Positions 10,291 to 20,644 of a stretch of DNA of 64,000 nucleotides are shown in pieces. Position numbers and translations under genes: made by a program. Location of the stretch: contig CM034543.1 in assembly GCA_020002185.1 (NCBI GenBank), forward strand, positions 1,541,033 to 1,605,032, written 5' to 3'. The notes beneath the pieces were generated by a model. The model worked only from the letters and a program-made list of their open reading frames with translations, was not told where the DNA came from and did no database searches. The first letter of the stretch is position 1, and each line of letters opens with the position of its first letter. This DNA comes from Paraescarpia echinospica. Lineage: Eukaryota; Annelida; Polychaeta; Sabellida; Siboglinidae.

Positions 10291-10649
10291 ATGGCATCAC
10301 TGACCGCCTAAGTGACCGACATCAACATATGACGGCATGACTTAAATTGCTACGGGAGTTGCCAGTGTAATGACGCATTGAATATAAAATAATGATTCTT
10401 GTATTCAACGTCCTTCGTATCAAAACACCCGGGTACTCTGGGTCACTGATCCAACGCTTAGTTCCCCACGGGTCATCACGATCTGCAAGCCACGCCCTTC
10501 TGACTGAGCCGCGATGCAAATATAAAACACCTTGAGCGATGTGATATTGTAAATGGACCCGTCGTATATGGTTTACCACCACGTGTCCAATCATTACTGA
10601 TATAAATCAACAATAGCCATTTCAATATTTTACGGTTATTAACATTGTT

Positions 10650-10996
10650 GTTGGCCCAACTGTGCCTGTCAGAATAGAACAGATTTGTCTACAGGCTCCA
10701 GTCAACCACGTCTATAGCCATTTTACATTTTTTTCCCGTACAGGACCATTTTTGTGGAACGCGATGTCTGAGGAACTGCGACTGGTCTCCTCCATAAAAG
10801 CTTTCAAAGCCTGCCTAAAAACGCATAATTTTAAACTCGAAGGACTTGTTTAATGAATATTTCATGCTATACATTTTACAATGATTATATTTTGTGTTCA
10901 TTTAACACAATTATTCTGAGTAGGTACGAATATATGCATGTGAGAGCAACCTGATTGATCGGGCGCTATATAAATAAATTGTATTATTATGACTAT
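10650..10996 (+). mobile_element. LINE 3' end, copy A (L2/CR1-like ORF C-terminus plus 3' tail)
   Basis: The frame 10662-10853 ends with FSRTGPFLWNAMSEELR...FKACLKTHNF, the usual C-terminal W-N-x-L...FK-x2-LK motif of CR1/L2/jockey-type ORF2 proteins, and stops at a TAA. A 3' untranslated tail follows and ends in GGGCGCTATATAAATAAATTGTATTATTATG, the structure seen at many L2/CR1 3' ends (GCGCTATATAAATAAAT plus an ATT repeat). It is strongly 5'-truncated, as LINE insertions often are. Confidence 0.68.
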
Positions 10997-11308
10997 TAGT
11001 ATTGTTACTTTAATATATATGGTGTTACGAGGTCACCGTTGTTGTATTCCATAAAATTGCATAATCTACTTTAATTGAGTTTTAGCACGTTTTACAACTT
11101 TGTTCTCGGATAGTCTCACTTTTTATAAAACTACGTAGTCTCCTGTACAATACATACAACTATAATGTTTTAACGACGTAATATTTAATAAGCTCTTTCA
11201 TGCTGCTTATTTTGTTGTACCGACAATGTACACACTGTTGAACGGAGTCGTACTCTGGAAACCAGTTGTTAAACCAGTTGTTAAATAAATTAATTATTAT
11301 TACATCTT
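10997..11308. other. Unrecognised duplicated sequence
   Basis: Part of the segmental duplication (counterpart at about 13430-13751). No gene recognised. A short CCAGTTGTTAAA duplication lies at about 11262-11285. Confidence 0.5.
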
Positions 11309-11475
11309 CAGGAGAAGTTCTCGTTGACGGGAAACGTTATTGAGAATGTGCATCGCACTAGGACAAAATCGAACGACAACCCGCGCCATATCATTGCTCG
11401 GTTCTATAGCCGAGTCACCCGAGGTACGGTCTTGAGAGCAGCGCGAGTGAAACTCGCAGGCACAACATATAGGTT
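11309..11475 (+). pseudogene. L1-type LINE ORF1-like fragment, copy B
   Basis: The frame starting near 11312 reads EKFSL..NV.ENVHRTRTKS, then NPRHIIARFYSRVTR, then VLRAARVKLAGTTYR. This resembles the RNA-binding C-terminal half of L1-type ORF1 proteins (IxxxHRxG ... KPRPIIARFxxxxxRxxVLxxARxLKGTxY). It is broken at the TTYR point, where the sequence jumps into the MITE flank. It is a fragment without start codon or 3' half. Confidence 0.5.
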
Positions 11476-11532
11476 GTTGTTCGCGGTATTGGCGTTTACT
11501 TCGACAGCCAGATACGAATGTCCGCTTTAGTG

Positions 11533-12611
11533 AAGGGGCGGATCCAGACAGGGGAGTCGGGCGGGGGGATTTCAAACTTGAGGCTCGCCAAAAATTCCAT
11601 CACGTAAGGCTCTCCAAAGAACACCAATTGTACCCCACGCCTGAGGCTCGCCAAAATACAAACACTTCAGGATCTCCAAAGAACACCAATTGTACCCCAC
11701 GCCTGAGGCTCGCACAAAATACCAACACTTCAGGATCTCCAAAGAACACCAAATGCACCCCACGCCTGAGGCTCGCACAAAATACAAACACTTCAGGATC
11801 ACCAAAGAACACCAATTGCACCCCACGCCTGAGGCTCGCACAAAATACAAATACTTCAGGATCTCCAAAGAACACCAATTGTACCCCACGCCTGAGGCTC
11901 GCACAAAATACAAACACTTCAGGATCTCCAAAGAACACCGATTGCACCCCATGCCTGAGGCTCGCACAAAATACAAACACTTCAGGATCTCCAAAGAACA
12001 CCAATTGCACCCCACGCCTGGGGCTCGCACAAAATACAAACACTTCAGGATCTCCAAAGAACACCAATTGCACCCCACGCCTGAGGCTCGCACAAAATAC
12101 CAACACTTCAGGATCTCCAAAGAACACCAATTGCACCCCACGCCTGAGGCTCGCACAAAATACAAACACTTCAGGATCTCCAAAGAACACCAATTGCACC
12201 CCACGCCTGAGGCTCACACAAAATACCAACACTTCAGGATCTCCAAAGAACACCAATTGCACCCCACGCCTGAGGCTCGCACAAAATACCAACACTTCAG
12301 GATCTTCAAAGAAAACAAATTGCATCCCACGCCTGAGGCTCGCACAAAATACCAACACTTCAGGATCTCCAAAGAACACAAATTGCACCCCACTCCTAGG
12401 CTCGCCAAAATACCAACAATTCAGGATCTCCAAAGAACACCAATTGCACCCCCCATAAAGATCGCCAAAATACCAACGCGTTTCTTTTTTTTGCCAAAAA
12501 ACACCAACACTTGAAGATCTAGGGGGCACGTCACGCTAAAGTTTGTACATTCCAAAGAAAATCCACAAGTTTAAGAGGCACATGCCCCCAGGCCTCCCGG
12601 ATCCGCGTCTG
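11533..12611. mobile_element. MITE-like DNA element, copy B (expanded core)
   Basis: Same terminal sequences as copy A (AAGGGGCGGATCCAGA at the left, GGATCCGCGTCTG at the right) but about 1,080 bp long. The internal minisatellite has expanded to about 14 copies. Non-autonomous, no transposase. Elements with tandem-repeat cores are known among marine bivalve MITE-like families such as pearl; relation to them is not shown by the sequence. Confidence 0.55.
11598..12462. repeat. 63-bp minisatellite inside MITE copy B
   Basis: About 14 copies of a 63-bp unit: CACGCCTGAGGCTCGCACAA, then AATACCAACACTTCAGGATC, then TCCAAAGAACACCAATTGCA, then CCC. Units differ by a few bases (CAA/CCA, GTA/GCA, CTCC/CACC). 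First and last units are shorter and more diverged. Because 63 is 21 codons, every frame without a stop stays open, giving spurious frames of 200-309 codons on both strands. Confidence 0.95.
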
Positions 12612-13214
12612 CTCGTGCCAAATGCTTGCCGTGGTGCATAGTTTTCTCTGTTTCCCATCGCTAAAATACGTTAAGCCTGATATGACGTCTACTACAAGTA
12701 AGACGTCAGTGCATTTCTCTGTGACGTCATGACTAGACTATGGCAATGCAATCTATGGCGTCACTGACCGCCTGACTGACCGACATCAACATAAGACGGC
12801 ATGACTTAAATTGCTACGGGAGTTGCCAGCGTAATGACGCATTGAATATAAAATAGTGATTCTTGTATTCAACGCCCCTCATATCAAAACACCCGAGCAC
12901 TTTAGGTCACTGATCCAACGCTTACTTCCCCGCTGGTCATCACGATCTGCAAGCCAAGCCCTTCTAACTGAGCCGCGATGTAAATATAAAACACCTTGAG
13001 CGATGTGATATTGTAAATGGACCCGTCGTATATGTACCGGAGGTCCATTTACCACGGCGTGGTTAATGTAAAAATGTAATGTTTATTGTGTTGAATGAGT
13101 TAGGAGTGGTCAGTTGATGTACGTGCTATAAACAAATGAGGAATGTTCAAACACGTGTCCAATCCTTACTGATATAAATCAACAATAGCCATTTCGATAT
13201 TTTACGGTTATTAA
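12612..13214. other. Duplicated non-coding flank of the MITE (copy B)
   Basis: Counterpart of 10150-10640, with the GACGTC cluster near 12680-12730 and an extra segment of about 110 bp at 13034-13150. No gene recognised. Confidence 0.5.
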
Positions 13215-13440
13215 CACTGCTGTTGGCCCAACTGTGCCTGTCAGAATAGAACAGATTTATCTACAGGCTCCAGTCAACCACGTCTATAGCCCTTTTATAT
13301 TTTTCTCCCGTACAGGACCATTTTCATTTAACACAATTCTGAATAGTTACGAATATATGCACGTAAAGGGCCTGAGAGCAACCTGATTGATCGGGCGCTA
13401 TATAAATAAATTGTATTATTATGACTATTAGTATTGTTAC
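13215..13440 (+). mobile_element. LINE 3' end, copy B (internally deleted)
   Basis: Counterpart of 10650-10996. The coding tail is removed by a deletion joining GTACAGGACCATTTT directly to the 3' untranslated CATTTAACAC region; the two breakpoints share a CATTT-like microhomology. The 3' tail GGGCGCTATATAAATAAATTG with ATTATT is retained. Confidence 0.62.
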
Positions 13441-13751
13441 TTTAATATATATGGTGTTACGAGGTCACCGTTGTTGTATTCCATAAAATTGCATAATCTA
13501 CTTTAATTGAGTTTTAGCACGTTTTACAACTTTGTTCTCGGATAGTCTCACTTTTTATAAAACTACGTAGTCTCCTGTACAATACATACAACTAATTATT
13601 TTAACGACGTAATATTTAATAAGCTCTTTCATGCTGCTTATTTTGTTGTACCGATAATGTACACACTGTTGAACGGAGTCGTACTCTGGAAACCAGTTGT
13701 TAAACCAGTTGTTAAATAAATTCATTATTATTACATTATTACATTATTACA
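13441..13751. other. Duplicated unrecognised sequence (copy B)
   Basis: Counterpart of 10997-11308. Ends in three TACATTATTA-type repeats just before the ORF1-like fragment. No gene recognised. Confidence 0.5.
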
Positions 13752-14088
13752 GGAGAAGTTCTCGTTAACGGGGAACGTTACTGAGAATGTGCATCGCACT
13801 AGGACAAAATCGAACGACAACCCGCGCCATATCATTGCTCGGTTCTATAGCCGAGTCACCCGAGGTACGGTCTTGAGAGCAGCGCGAGTGAAACTCGCAG
13901 GCACAACATATAGATTCGTTGACGCCCTGATTCACGAAGGTGCGAGGGAGAAGACACGCATACGCCCATAGATGGATGAATTGTTCAAACTGAACCATCG
14001 ATCATCTTGCCGAAACGGTAAACTCTTCGCCGAGGGACGTGCAGTCCCGGCCGAGGAGATGAACAACTTCCTCAGCAAAATGGACTAA
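13752..14088 (+). pseudogene. L1-type LINE ORF1-like fragment, copy C (most complete)
   Basis: Same frame and similarity as the 11309 fragment but continuing past TTYR into FVDALIHEGAREKTRIRP. After an in-frame TAG (13969-13971) the same frame continues as MDELFKLNHRSSCRNGKLF and AVPAEEMNNFLSKMD to a TAA at 14086-14088. Without the TAG this would be a single C-terminal half of an ORF1-like RNA-binding protein. It lacks a start codon and N-terminal half and is probably inactive. Confidence 0.5.
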
Positions 14089-14905
14089 ATTATTGCCTGT
14101 AATCATGTCAACGGCATTATGTTGAAGCCATACGCAATATTTTTTACAGTCATACACACATTATCGTGGCCATGGTATTCCACTTCGAACTTACCAGACG
14201 TCTCATCATGCATTATTATAAGATGCACTTAGTAATGTTTTAATGTTTTATTTATTTTTTTATTCATTTTTTTATATATTCTTTTGTATTCTATGGATGT
14301 TTTCTATGGATAATGCTCACAAAACAAACCTTACTCAGAATGACACACACATACACATGTATGCTTATGTCAATGTATGAATGATCATGTAATATCATGT
14401 TTTGATAGCAGATATTGTAGCCCAGGTATTGAGATGGCTCAGACGTCTCATCGTGCATAAATGCCATTAGAAAATATTTTTAGATAATAACTGTACATTT
14501 CCAATCTGCGCCGCTGCCGTTGGTATTTATTACGATTATATGGTTTAAAGGACGTGAAGTCCCGGCAGAGATGATAAACATCTTTCTCAGCAAAATGGGT
14601 TAATGTTTCTGCTATAATGTAATCATACCGCCAGTGGCATAAACTATATTCACCGCATGTTCTACGTGTACACGCATACACACGCAAGCAAACAAGTTAT
14701 ACTGTCGCTTCAGAAAATAGCATACAGACACGCTTACACAATACTCATAAAACAAGTCATACACAGTTTTATATACGCATACTTATAGTTGATCTCGTCA
14801 TAATTTATTATATGCTTTGTGGTTAATATTGTGGTCCTGGTGTCACACTATGAAGTCTTCAGACGTCTTAACATGTACCACCTATGGTTATAAAATGCAT
14901 TTAGT
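14089..14905. repeat. Degenerate repeats of the ORF1-fragment 3' flank
   Basis: GGACGTGAAGTCCCGGCAGA at about 14549, followed by a frame ending INIFLSKMG and a stop, is a diverged copy of 14035-14088. The motif AGACGTCTCATC...ATGCA recurs at about 14200, 14440 and 14860. The region therefore contains two to three decayed copies of a unit of roughly 400 bp. Confidence 0.6.
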
Positions 14906-15868
14906 AAATATTTCCGCGGATAGTATACTACATTATGTGCTGCACATATATAATTTGATACACACTGCATTTTCTTCGGCAAAGTAATGACGTTTTTCGT
15001 AGATACATATTAAGGTTATACGCAGTTCGTCCAAATTTACATAGTTAAGCTAAGTTACGTTGCATAGTGGTACATTTGACTCAGATGTGTCACTAAAACA
15101 CTGTGTTACCGGCTCTAGTAACACCTATTATGTTCAGTTTTTTATTTTATGTTTGGAACGATTTTTCAACTTCTTGTGGCCAGATGCCACATCAAACAAA
15201 ATGTATTACTTATTATTGGTACTACGTATAATTACAAGTGGGTGGGTGGGTGGGCGGCTCTCACATCAGCGGCATATTTATAATGTCTTAGTGAGAGTCT
15301 CCCGACAGAAATGTATTCTTTTTGACATTGTCGGTACATGCTTTGTATTTGCTTATTTACTATCTGTCGAATAAAGATGTTCCAGTTCCAATACTTGTTA
15401 CGTCTACCATTCGTTGCCATGCCCGTCTACAGCTTAGAAAGAACAAACAACACGGGCTAAAGAGTATTATCTTGACATATAAGCAAACAGGTCAAACCGA
15501 ACCTCTAATTTTCAATATTATTATAACACCTAGTCGTTTTTAAGTTTTAAGTTAACTTTGTAAAATATACAAATTAAACAATTAAATGTCTTGTTTTAAA
15601 TAACTTTATTTAGGAATGAACTCCACCTTCAGTAACAAACTGTAGTTTGCCTTCACATCAATTTTAACCCAATATTTTCCGTCGACATTTAAAAACTTAT
15701 TTTTACAACCTTGCTTATCCACCGTTGCTCCCTAGCGCCTTGACTCATCTGTTGACAACTGGAATACTACTTATGGATTTTGAGAGTGACCAATCCTTTT
15801 GTTTTGATGCACCTCTGAGTTTGGTTTCCAAGAATTTAGGCGAAATAGAAGTTATCTTATTATTATAC
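14906..15868. other. Unrecognised sequence
   Basis: No supported gene. A short GGGTGGGTGGGTGGGC tract lies at about 15240. Open frames of up to 104 codons lack similarity and splice context. Confidence 0.4.
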
Positions 15869-15980
<112 letters not shown>

Positions 15981-15984
15981 TATG

Positions 15985-16564
15985 ATCGTTTAGTTCGGTC
16001 CACAAATGCTTTTCTGTGGTTCCATACTTTTAATAAGACCAATCTTTCTCATGATGATAATTTCGTGAGGAACACGGCGCATATTGACAGACAGCCATGA
16101 CACATTTTATTCGGCCAGTAAACGCAATTATGTGGATTTTTAACCTACTTATTCAGATTTTCTTTTTGTTTCATGATTCTCCCAGTAACCAACTTCCACC
16201 ACAGCTCACCTTGATTTCTGTACAGCGCTCAGCTCAGGGTTGATTCTAACGCCTTACTTTCGTCTACCTCTCAGCGCACAGTTTACTCTAACGCCCTATT
16301 TATGCCCAGCTCTCACGCATGTAAATGAGGCTAATAGTGAGAGTTACAAGGAGAGATCACAATATGTCTTTCACCAGTTATAAATAGTTCATTACTACCA
16401 GTTCAATTAGACTTGCACCCGCCCTTTGGTATGTTGTGTTAGACCAGTCCCAATATCAATGCGCCATGATCATGTAGTTAGCACTCAGTACAGCGGCCTC
16501 AAAGTATACTTTTTTATTAGGGAGAAGGATTACTGTGAATTAAACAGAACAACTGAAGCTGTAA
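15985..16564. other. Unrecognised sequence
   Basis: Contains a partly repeated CTCAGC...AACGCC motif near 16227-16310. No gene recognised. Confidence 0.4.
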
Positions 16565-17050
16565 GTTTGTGAGAACAACAGGGTTGGAAGAATCACAAGA
16601 ACCAAGAGGGTGGACAGAAGAAGGATGACTCACCTGAGGAAAGAGGTTGTGTTCGAAGAATCACAAGAACAAAGAGGATGGACAGTAGAAGGATGACCGA
16701 CCTGAGGAAAGATGTTGGGTTGGAAGAATCACAAGAACCAAGAGGATGGACAGAAGAAGGATGACCGACCTGAGGAAAGATGTTGGGTTGGAAGAATCAC
16801 AAGAACAAAGAGGGTGGACAGAAGAAGGATGACCGACCTGAGGAAAGATGTTGGGTTGGAAGAATCACAAGAACAAAGAGGGTGGACAGAAGAAGGATGA
16901 CCGACCTGAGGAAAGATGTTGGGTTGGAAGAATCACAAGAACAAAGAGGGTGGACAGAAGAAGGATGACCGACCTGAGGAAAGATGTTGGGTTGGAAGAA
17001 TCGCAAGAACAAAGAGGGTGGACAGAAGAAGGATGATCAACCCGAGGAAA
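16565..17050 (+). repeat. 68-bp tandem array derived from a LINE coding segment
   Basis: About seven copies of a 68-bp unit (GTTGGGTTGGAAGAATCACA, AGAACAAAGAGGGTGGACAG, AAGAAGGATGACCGACCTGA, GGAAAGAT). The last unit runs without a break into a LINE C-terminal remnant, and its translated segment RRRMINPRKEVGME is the source-like version of the array's RRRMTDLRKDVGLE. The unit is not divisible by three, so each copy shifts frame. Confidence 0.85.
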
Positions 17051-17300
17051 GAGGTTGGGATGGAATGCATCCTAACAGAAAGACTGGTAAGAAGCCGGAT
17101 GAGATTGGCAGGCCACTTGACCAGGATGGATGCAGGCAAACTTACAAAAGAGAGCAGAGGCGGAACAACACAAAGGACGCAGGAAAAAGCCACAACTAAT
17201 ATCGGAGGACTGTGTGAGGAGGGACATGAGACGAGAGGGTGAGGATGAAATATTGAGAGAGGCGGCTGTTGACAGGGAGAGAACGAACAGGACGAGTGGC
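17051..17300 (+). pseudogene. LINE ORF2 C-terminal tail remnant
   Basis: One frame gives RMRLAGHLTRMDAGKLTKES. After a frame change comes a segment with EDCVRRDMRREGEDE and REAAVDRER. This is the same G-H-x2-R-M ... DCVxxDM ... A-x-DR string as at 8170-8368, from a related but different element. It is frameshifted and lacks the reverse transcriptase core. Confidence 0.62.
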
Positions 17301-17341
17301 TCAACATCACTACACCTGACCTGATCCTTGTGCAGGGAAAA

Positions 17342-17665
17342 GCCTGAAACTGGAGGCATAGATAAAAACAGCACACATAAATCAACAAAGAACAGTCTGG
17401 AAACCTCTTCTGAAGCTGGATATAAATGTGTTTGTTTAAACGCAAGGAGTATAGTAAACAAAAGAAATTAACTAAACATTATGGTAGAAGATATTGACCC
17501 TCACATAATAGGTATAACCGAATCCTGGACCACCACCGATATATCAGATGCCGAATTGGGACTGACAGGATATGTAATGTTTAGGAAAGATAGAATAGGA
17601 AGAAAGGGAGGTGGAGTTATTTTATATATTAAAGAATCTATCCAGGCTTATGAAATAAAATTAAA
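17342..17665 (+). pseudogene. LINE endonuclease N-terminal fragment (jockey/CR1-like)
   Basis: The frame reads CVCLNARSIVNKRN, an in-frame TAA at about 17469, then VEDIDPHIIGITESWTT...RKGGGVILYIKESI. LNARSIVNK, IIGITESW and GGGVILYI are the first motifs of the apurinic-type endonuclease (EEP family) that opens ORF2 of jockey/CR1-clade LINEs; the Glu of TESW is the metal-binding residue. Coding similarity ends abruptly at about 17660, where duplicated non-LINE sequence begins. It is likely the 5' half of an element of the same type as the pseudogene at 20645-22148. Confidence 0.7.
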
Positions 17666-17745
17666 AACAAGGAGGAAGAACAGGACGAATGGTTCTACAA
17701 TACTACACCTGACCTGATCCTTGTGCAGGGAACAAGGAGGAAGAA
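17666..17745. repeat. Duplicate of the segment at about 17277-17340
   Basis: The stretch containing AACAGGACGAATGG and ACACCTGACCTGATCCTTGT recurs here from about 17277-17340 with few changes. It marks both sides of the truncated endonuclease fragment, as expected if a rearrangement or repeat-mediated event created the truncation. Confidence 0.75.
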
Positions 17746-17788
17746 CATCGTCTGGCATACGATGATTCTCTCTTTGTCGCAAGTAAAC

Positions 17789-18702
17789 CCCGATACAGTG
17801 TATATGACGGTGAACGCTTGCTGAGTCTAACCAGGAAACAGTGGACTGCTGCCACAGCGACAGTCAACTCTAGATACAACCCCGGCCAGTGTATATGACG
17901 GTGAGCGCTTGCTGAGTCTAACCAGGAAACAGTGGACTGCTGCCACAGCGACAGTCAACTCTAGATACAACCCCGGCCAGTGTATATGACGGTGGACGCT
18001 TGCTGTGTCTAACCAGCAAACAGTGGACTGCTGCCACAGCGACAGTCAACTCTAGATACAACCCCGGCCAGTGTATATGACGGTGAGCGCTTGCTGAGTC
18101 TAACCAGTAAACAGTGGACTGCTGCCACAGCGACAGTCAACTCTAGATACAACCCCGGCCAGTGTATATGACGGTGAGCGCTTGCTGAGTCTAACCAGCA
18201 AACAGTGGACTGCTGCCACAGCGACAGTCAACTCTAGATACAACCCCGGCCAGTGTATATGACGGTGAGCGCTTGCTGAGTCTAACCAGCAAACAGTGGA
18301 CTGCTGCCACAGCGACAGTCAACTCTAGATACAACCCCGGCCAGTGTATATGACGGTGAGCGCTTGCTGAGTCTAACCAGCAAACAGTGGACTGCTGCCA
18401 CAGCGACAGTCAACTCTAGATACAACCCCGGCCAGTGTATATGACGGTGAACGCTTGCTGAGTCTAACCAGCAAACAGTGGACTGCTGCCACAGCGACAG
18501 TCAACTCTAGATACAACCCCGGCCAGTGTATATGACGGTGAATGCTTGCTGAGTCTAACCAGCAAACAGTGGACTGCTGCCACAGCAACAGTCAACTCTA
18601 GATACAACCCCGGCCAGTGTATATGACGGTGGACGCTTGCTGAGTCTAACCAGCAAACAGTGGACTGCAGCCACAGCGACAGTCAACTCTAGATACAACC
18701 CC
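17789..18702. repeat. 91-bp tandem array
   Basis: About ten copies of a 91-bp unit starting CCCCGGCCAGTGTATATGAC, passing through CTTGCTGAGTCTAACCAG and GTGGACTGCTGCCACAGC, and ending AACTCTAGATACAA. Unit starts at 17880, 17971 and 18062 confirm the period. Copies are more than 95% alike, so the array is young or homogenised. Confidence 0.96.
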
Positions 18703-20644
18703 TTTAGAGGAACAGGTCTGAAATCCTCAGTTTCACATAGACCCCAGTGGGTTAAATGATACCGTGTATAAACTGCCTGCTCGGCGTCTCTCACTCGCTT
18801 GACCGGGAAGCATCTCCGGCCGCAGGGAGCAAGATCCAGTGGGTTAGAGATAGAGACCACCATTCTGTGAGTCCACGACAGGTTAAACATTTACCCTATG
18901 TGTCAGGCTGTGTGGTATCTCTTGCTTCCCCTGGCATAGACACAACGCGTTCCTTATAGCGAGTATGCACTGTTTACACAAACCAACTATCTTCGTCATA
19001 TTCCTATGACCGGCCGACACCTGTTTCACGTGGCGTACCAAGAAACGTATTCGGAAGTTTAACGAAGATTCTTAAGGGACTTACGACTAACGTAAAGAAC
19101 ACAACTCGTACTGACCAACATATGGAACGCGCATTTCGTAAAACCGCCCCTTACCTCTTTTATATTGTAATATCTTAACGACCGGGGTTCCATTTCTTGA
19201 TATTTTGACCGACGAACTGTTTCCAAGATAACCGCATTTAAACTCAATAACAATAACGACATTGAAAGGTGATACCACAACCCCGAGATGACAGAGTATC
19301 TGGTTACCTCAGGGTTGACTTTCCCGTTACTCTAACCCGTTTGACATAACGACATACCTGCGAGAAGAAGGAGACTGTCCGGACAAAACATGTTGGTCGC
19401 TGTACGAGTGTCCGTCAATTATCTAAGCCTTGCGACCACTTACTCATAAACGTGTTCTTGAACTTCGTCAACGTGTTGTACACACAGCGCTACCCGGCGC
19501 GTTTCCCCCGCGGTTGTCCTGCCGTGGTTCGCGCAGTGAGGCGGATGTCATCTTGTGTATTCCTTCTTCCAAGTGTGACCAGCGCAGTATCTCAACGATT
19601 CACTTTCTCACGCCAACTAATTGCGCCGCATTAGAAAACAAACCTTATTGTCAAACGGTTACGCTGTGACGTTTTGACAATACGGCCATCTGACCTCGGT
19701 CGCCCAAAGGTGCCTTGGATTCTGACCTACGTAATGAGAGGTCGCAGGCAACAACATTCCTCATAATACAGCAACAATCACGCATAACATTGGCAACACA
19801 AAGTGACCCAGTATTCCACCACCGTTGACACGCAGGCTTGGCTTCACGGCTGTGAGCTGGACACCCCTGGAATGTGCAACGTTAACGGAGACTAAATTCT
19901 CAGTCTGCTACGTACGGAGGAATTGCTGAGTTGAGAAGGGTTGAGAGCCTATTAGACGTTCCCACCGCACCCATATGCGGCCACAATGAAGGCGACAACG
20001 GGGTATAAAGGTGTGACCATAGACCGAAGCAAACACACCCTCTAACATATATGTATATATACTCCGGCTAAATAGGCCGAATCTCGCCTATAGCCTTTCA
20101 TCGTCACCAGTTCCTTTCACCGACAGACGAAATATGTTGCCATGTCAAAATGTAGTCGTTTGTACACAGCTAGCGTTTAATTAGCTGACATAAAACAGGG
20201 TTTATGGTGTATAGGCCTAACAGTCCGGGGTATGCATTGCAGTTTGATACAGAAAGTTTGGTTTGTGCATGTATAACACGCAGGTAGTCGAGGGTCGGGA
20301 CCAACACCCATACCTACGGCACACAGTTGACTCAAAAGGGTATATCTAATGTGTGTGTAGATATTCAGTTGGACAAGTTCCATGCCATTCTGGAACATTC
20401 TCGCTCCCTCTCCCCTCTCTCCCTCTCTCTCCCGAGGTAAGCCCGGCGTACCCATGTTGACATATCGTCGCAACAGCTCGGCCGACGGACAATCCCTAGG
20501 TCAGAGGCATTCATCCTCCTACTTTGCTATTGACACTAAGACACCCACATGATGAAGCAATGAGCTACATGCAGTGAACTTACACAGTAGTAGGCTCTTT
20601 TTATCTTCCCGTCCGTCTATCCCTTCCTTCGTCCCTCCCTCCTT
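18703..20644. other. Unrecognised sequence
   Basis: About 1.9 kb without recognised coding or RNA features. Open frames of 60-111 codons show no known domain. A pyrimidine-rich tract at about 20595-20650 directly precedes the LINE pseudogene. Confidence 0.4.

Larger units (their letters stand above)
9783..13918. repeat. Tandem segmental duplication of a composite mobile-element block
   Basis: Three diverged copies of one ordered block: ORF1-like fragment, then MITE with 63-bp repeats, then CREB-like GACGTC region, then LINE 3' end. Copy A (about 9783-11308) lacks the ORF1-like start. Copy B (11309-13751) is complete and about 2.4 kb. Copy C (from 13752) retains the ORF1-like start and diverges at about 13915. 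Sequence outside the MITE ends is shared between A and B (GCTTTAGTG before, CTCGTGCCAAATGC after), so this is duplication of the locus rather than separate insertions. B carries an extra stretch of about 110 bp near 13034-13150, and a deletion of about 170 bp in the LINE fragment relative to A. Confidence 0.88.

Noticed and set aside
10322..10594. 90-codon minus-strand frame
   Set aside because: Not preserved in the duplicated copy B and without similarity to a known family.
11600..12529. Overlapping frames of 210-309 codons on both strands in the 63-bp array
   Set aside because: 63 bp is 21 codons, so open frames on several phases and both strands are expected. No known domain and no start or splice context.
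15060..15374. 104-codon + strand frame
   Set aside because: Starts at a non-ATG codon, has no recognisable domain and lies in AT-rich unassigned DNA.
18373..18890. Minus-strand frames across the 91-bp array
   Set aside because: Repeat translation extended into the flank; no domain.
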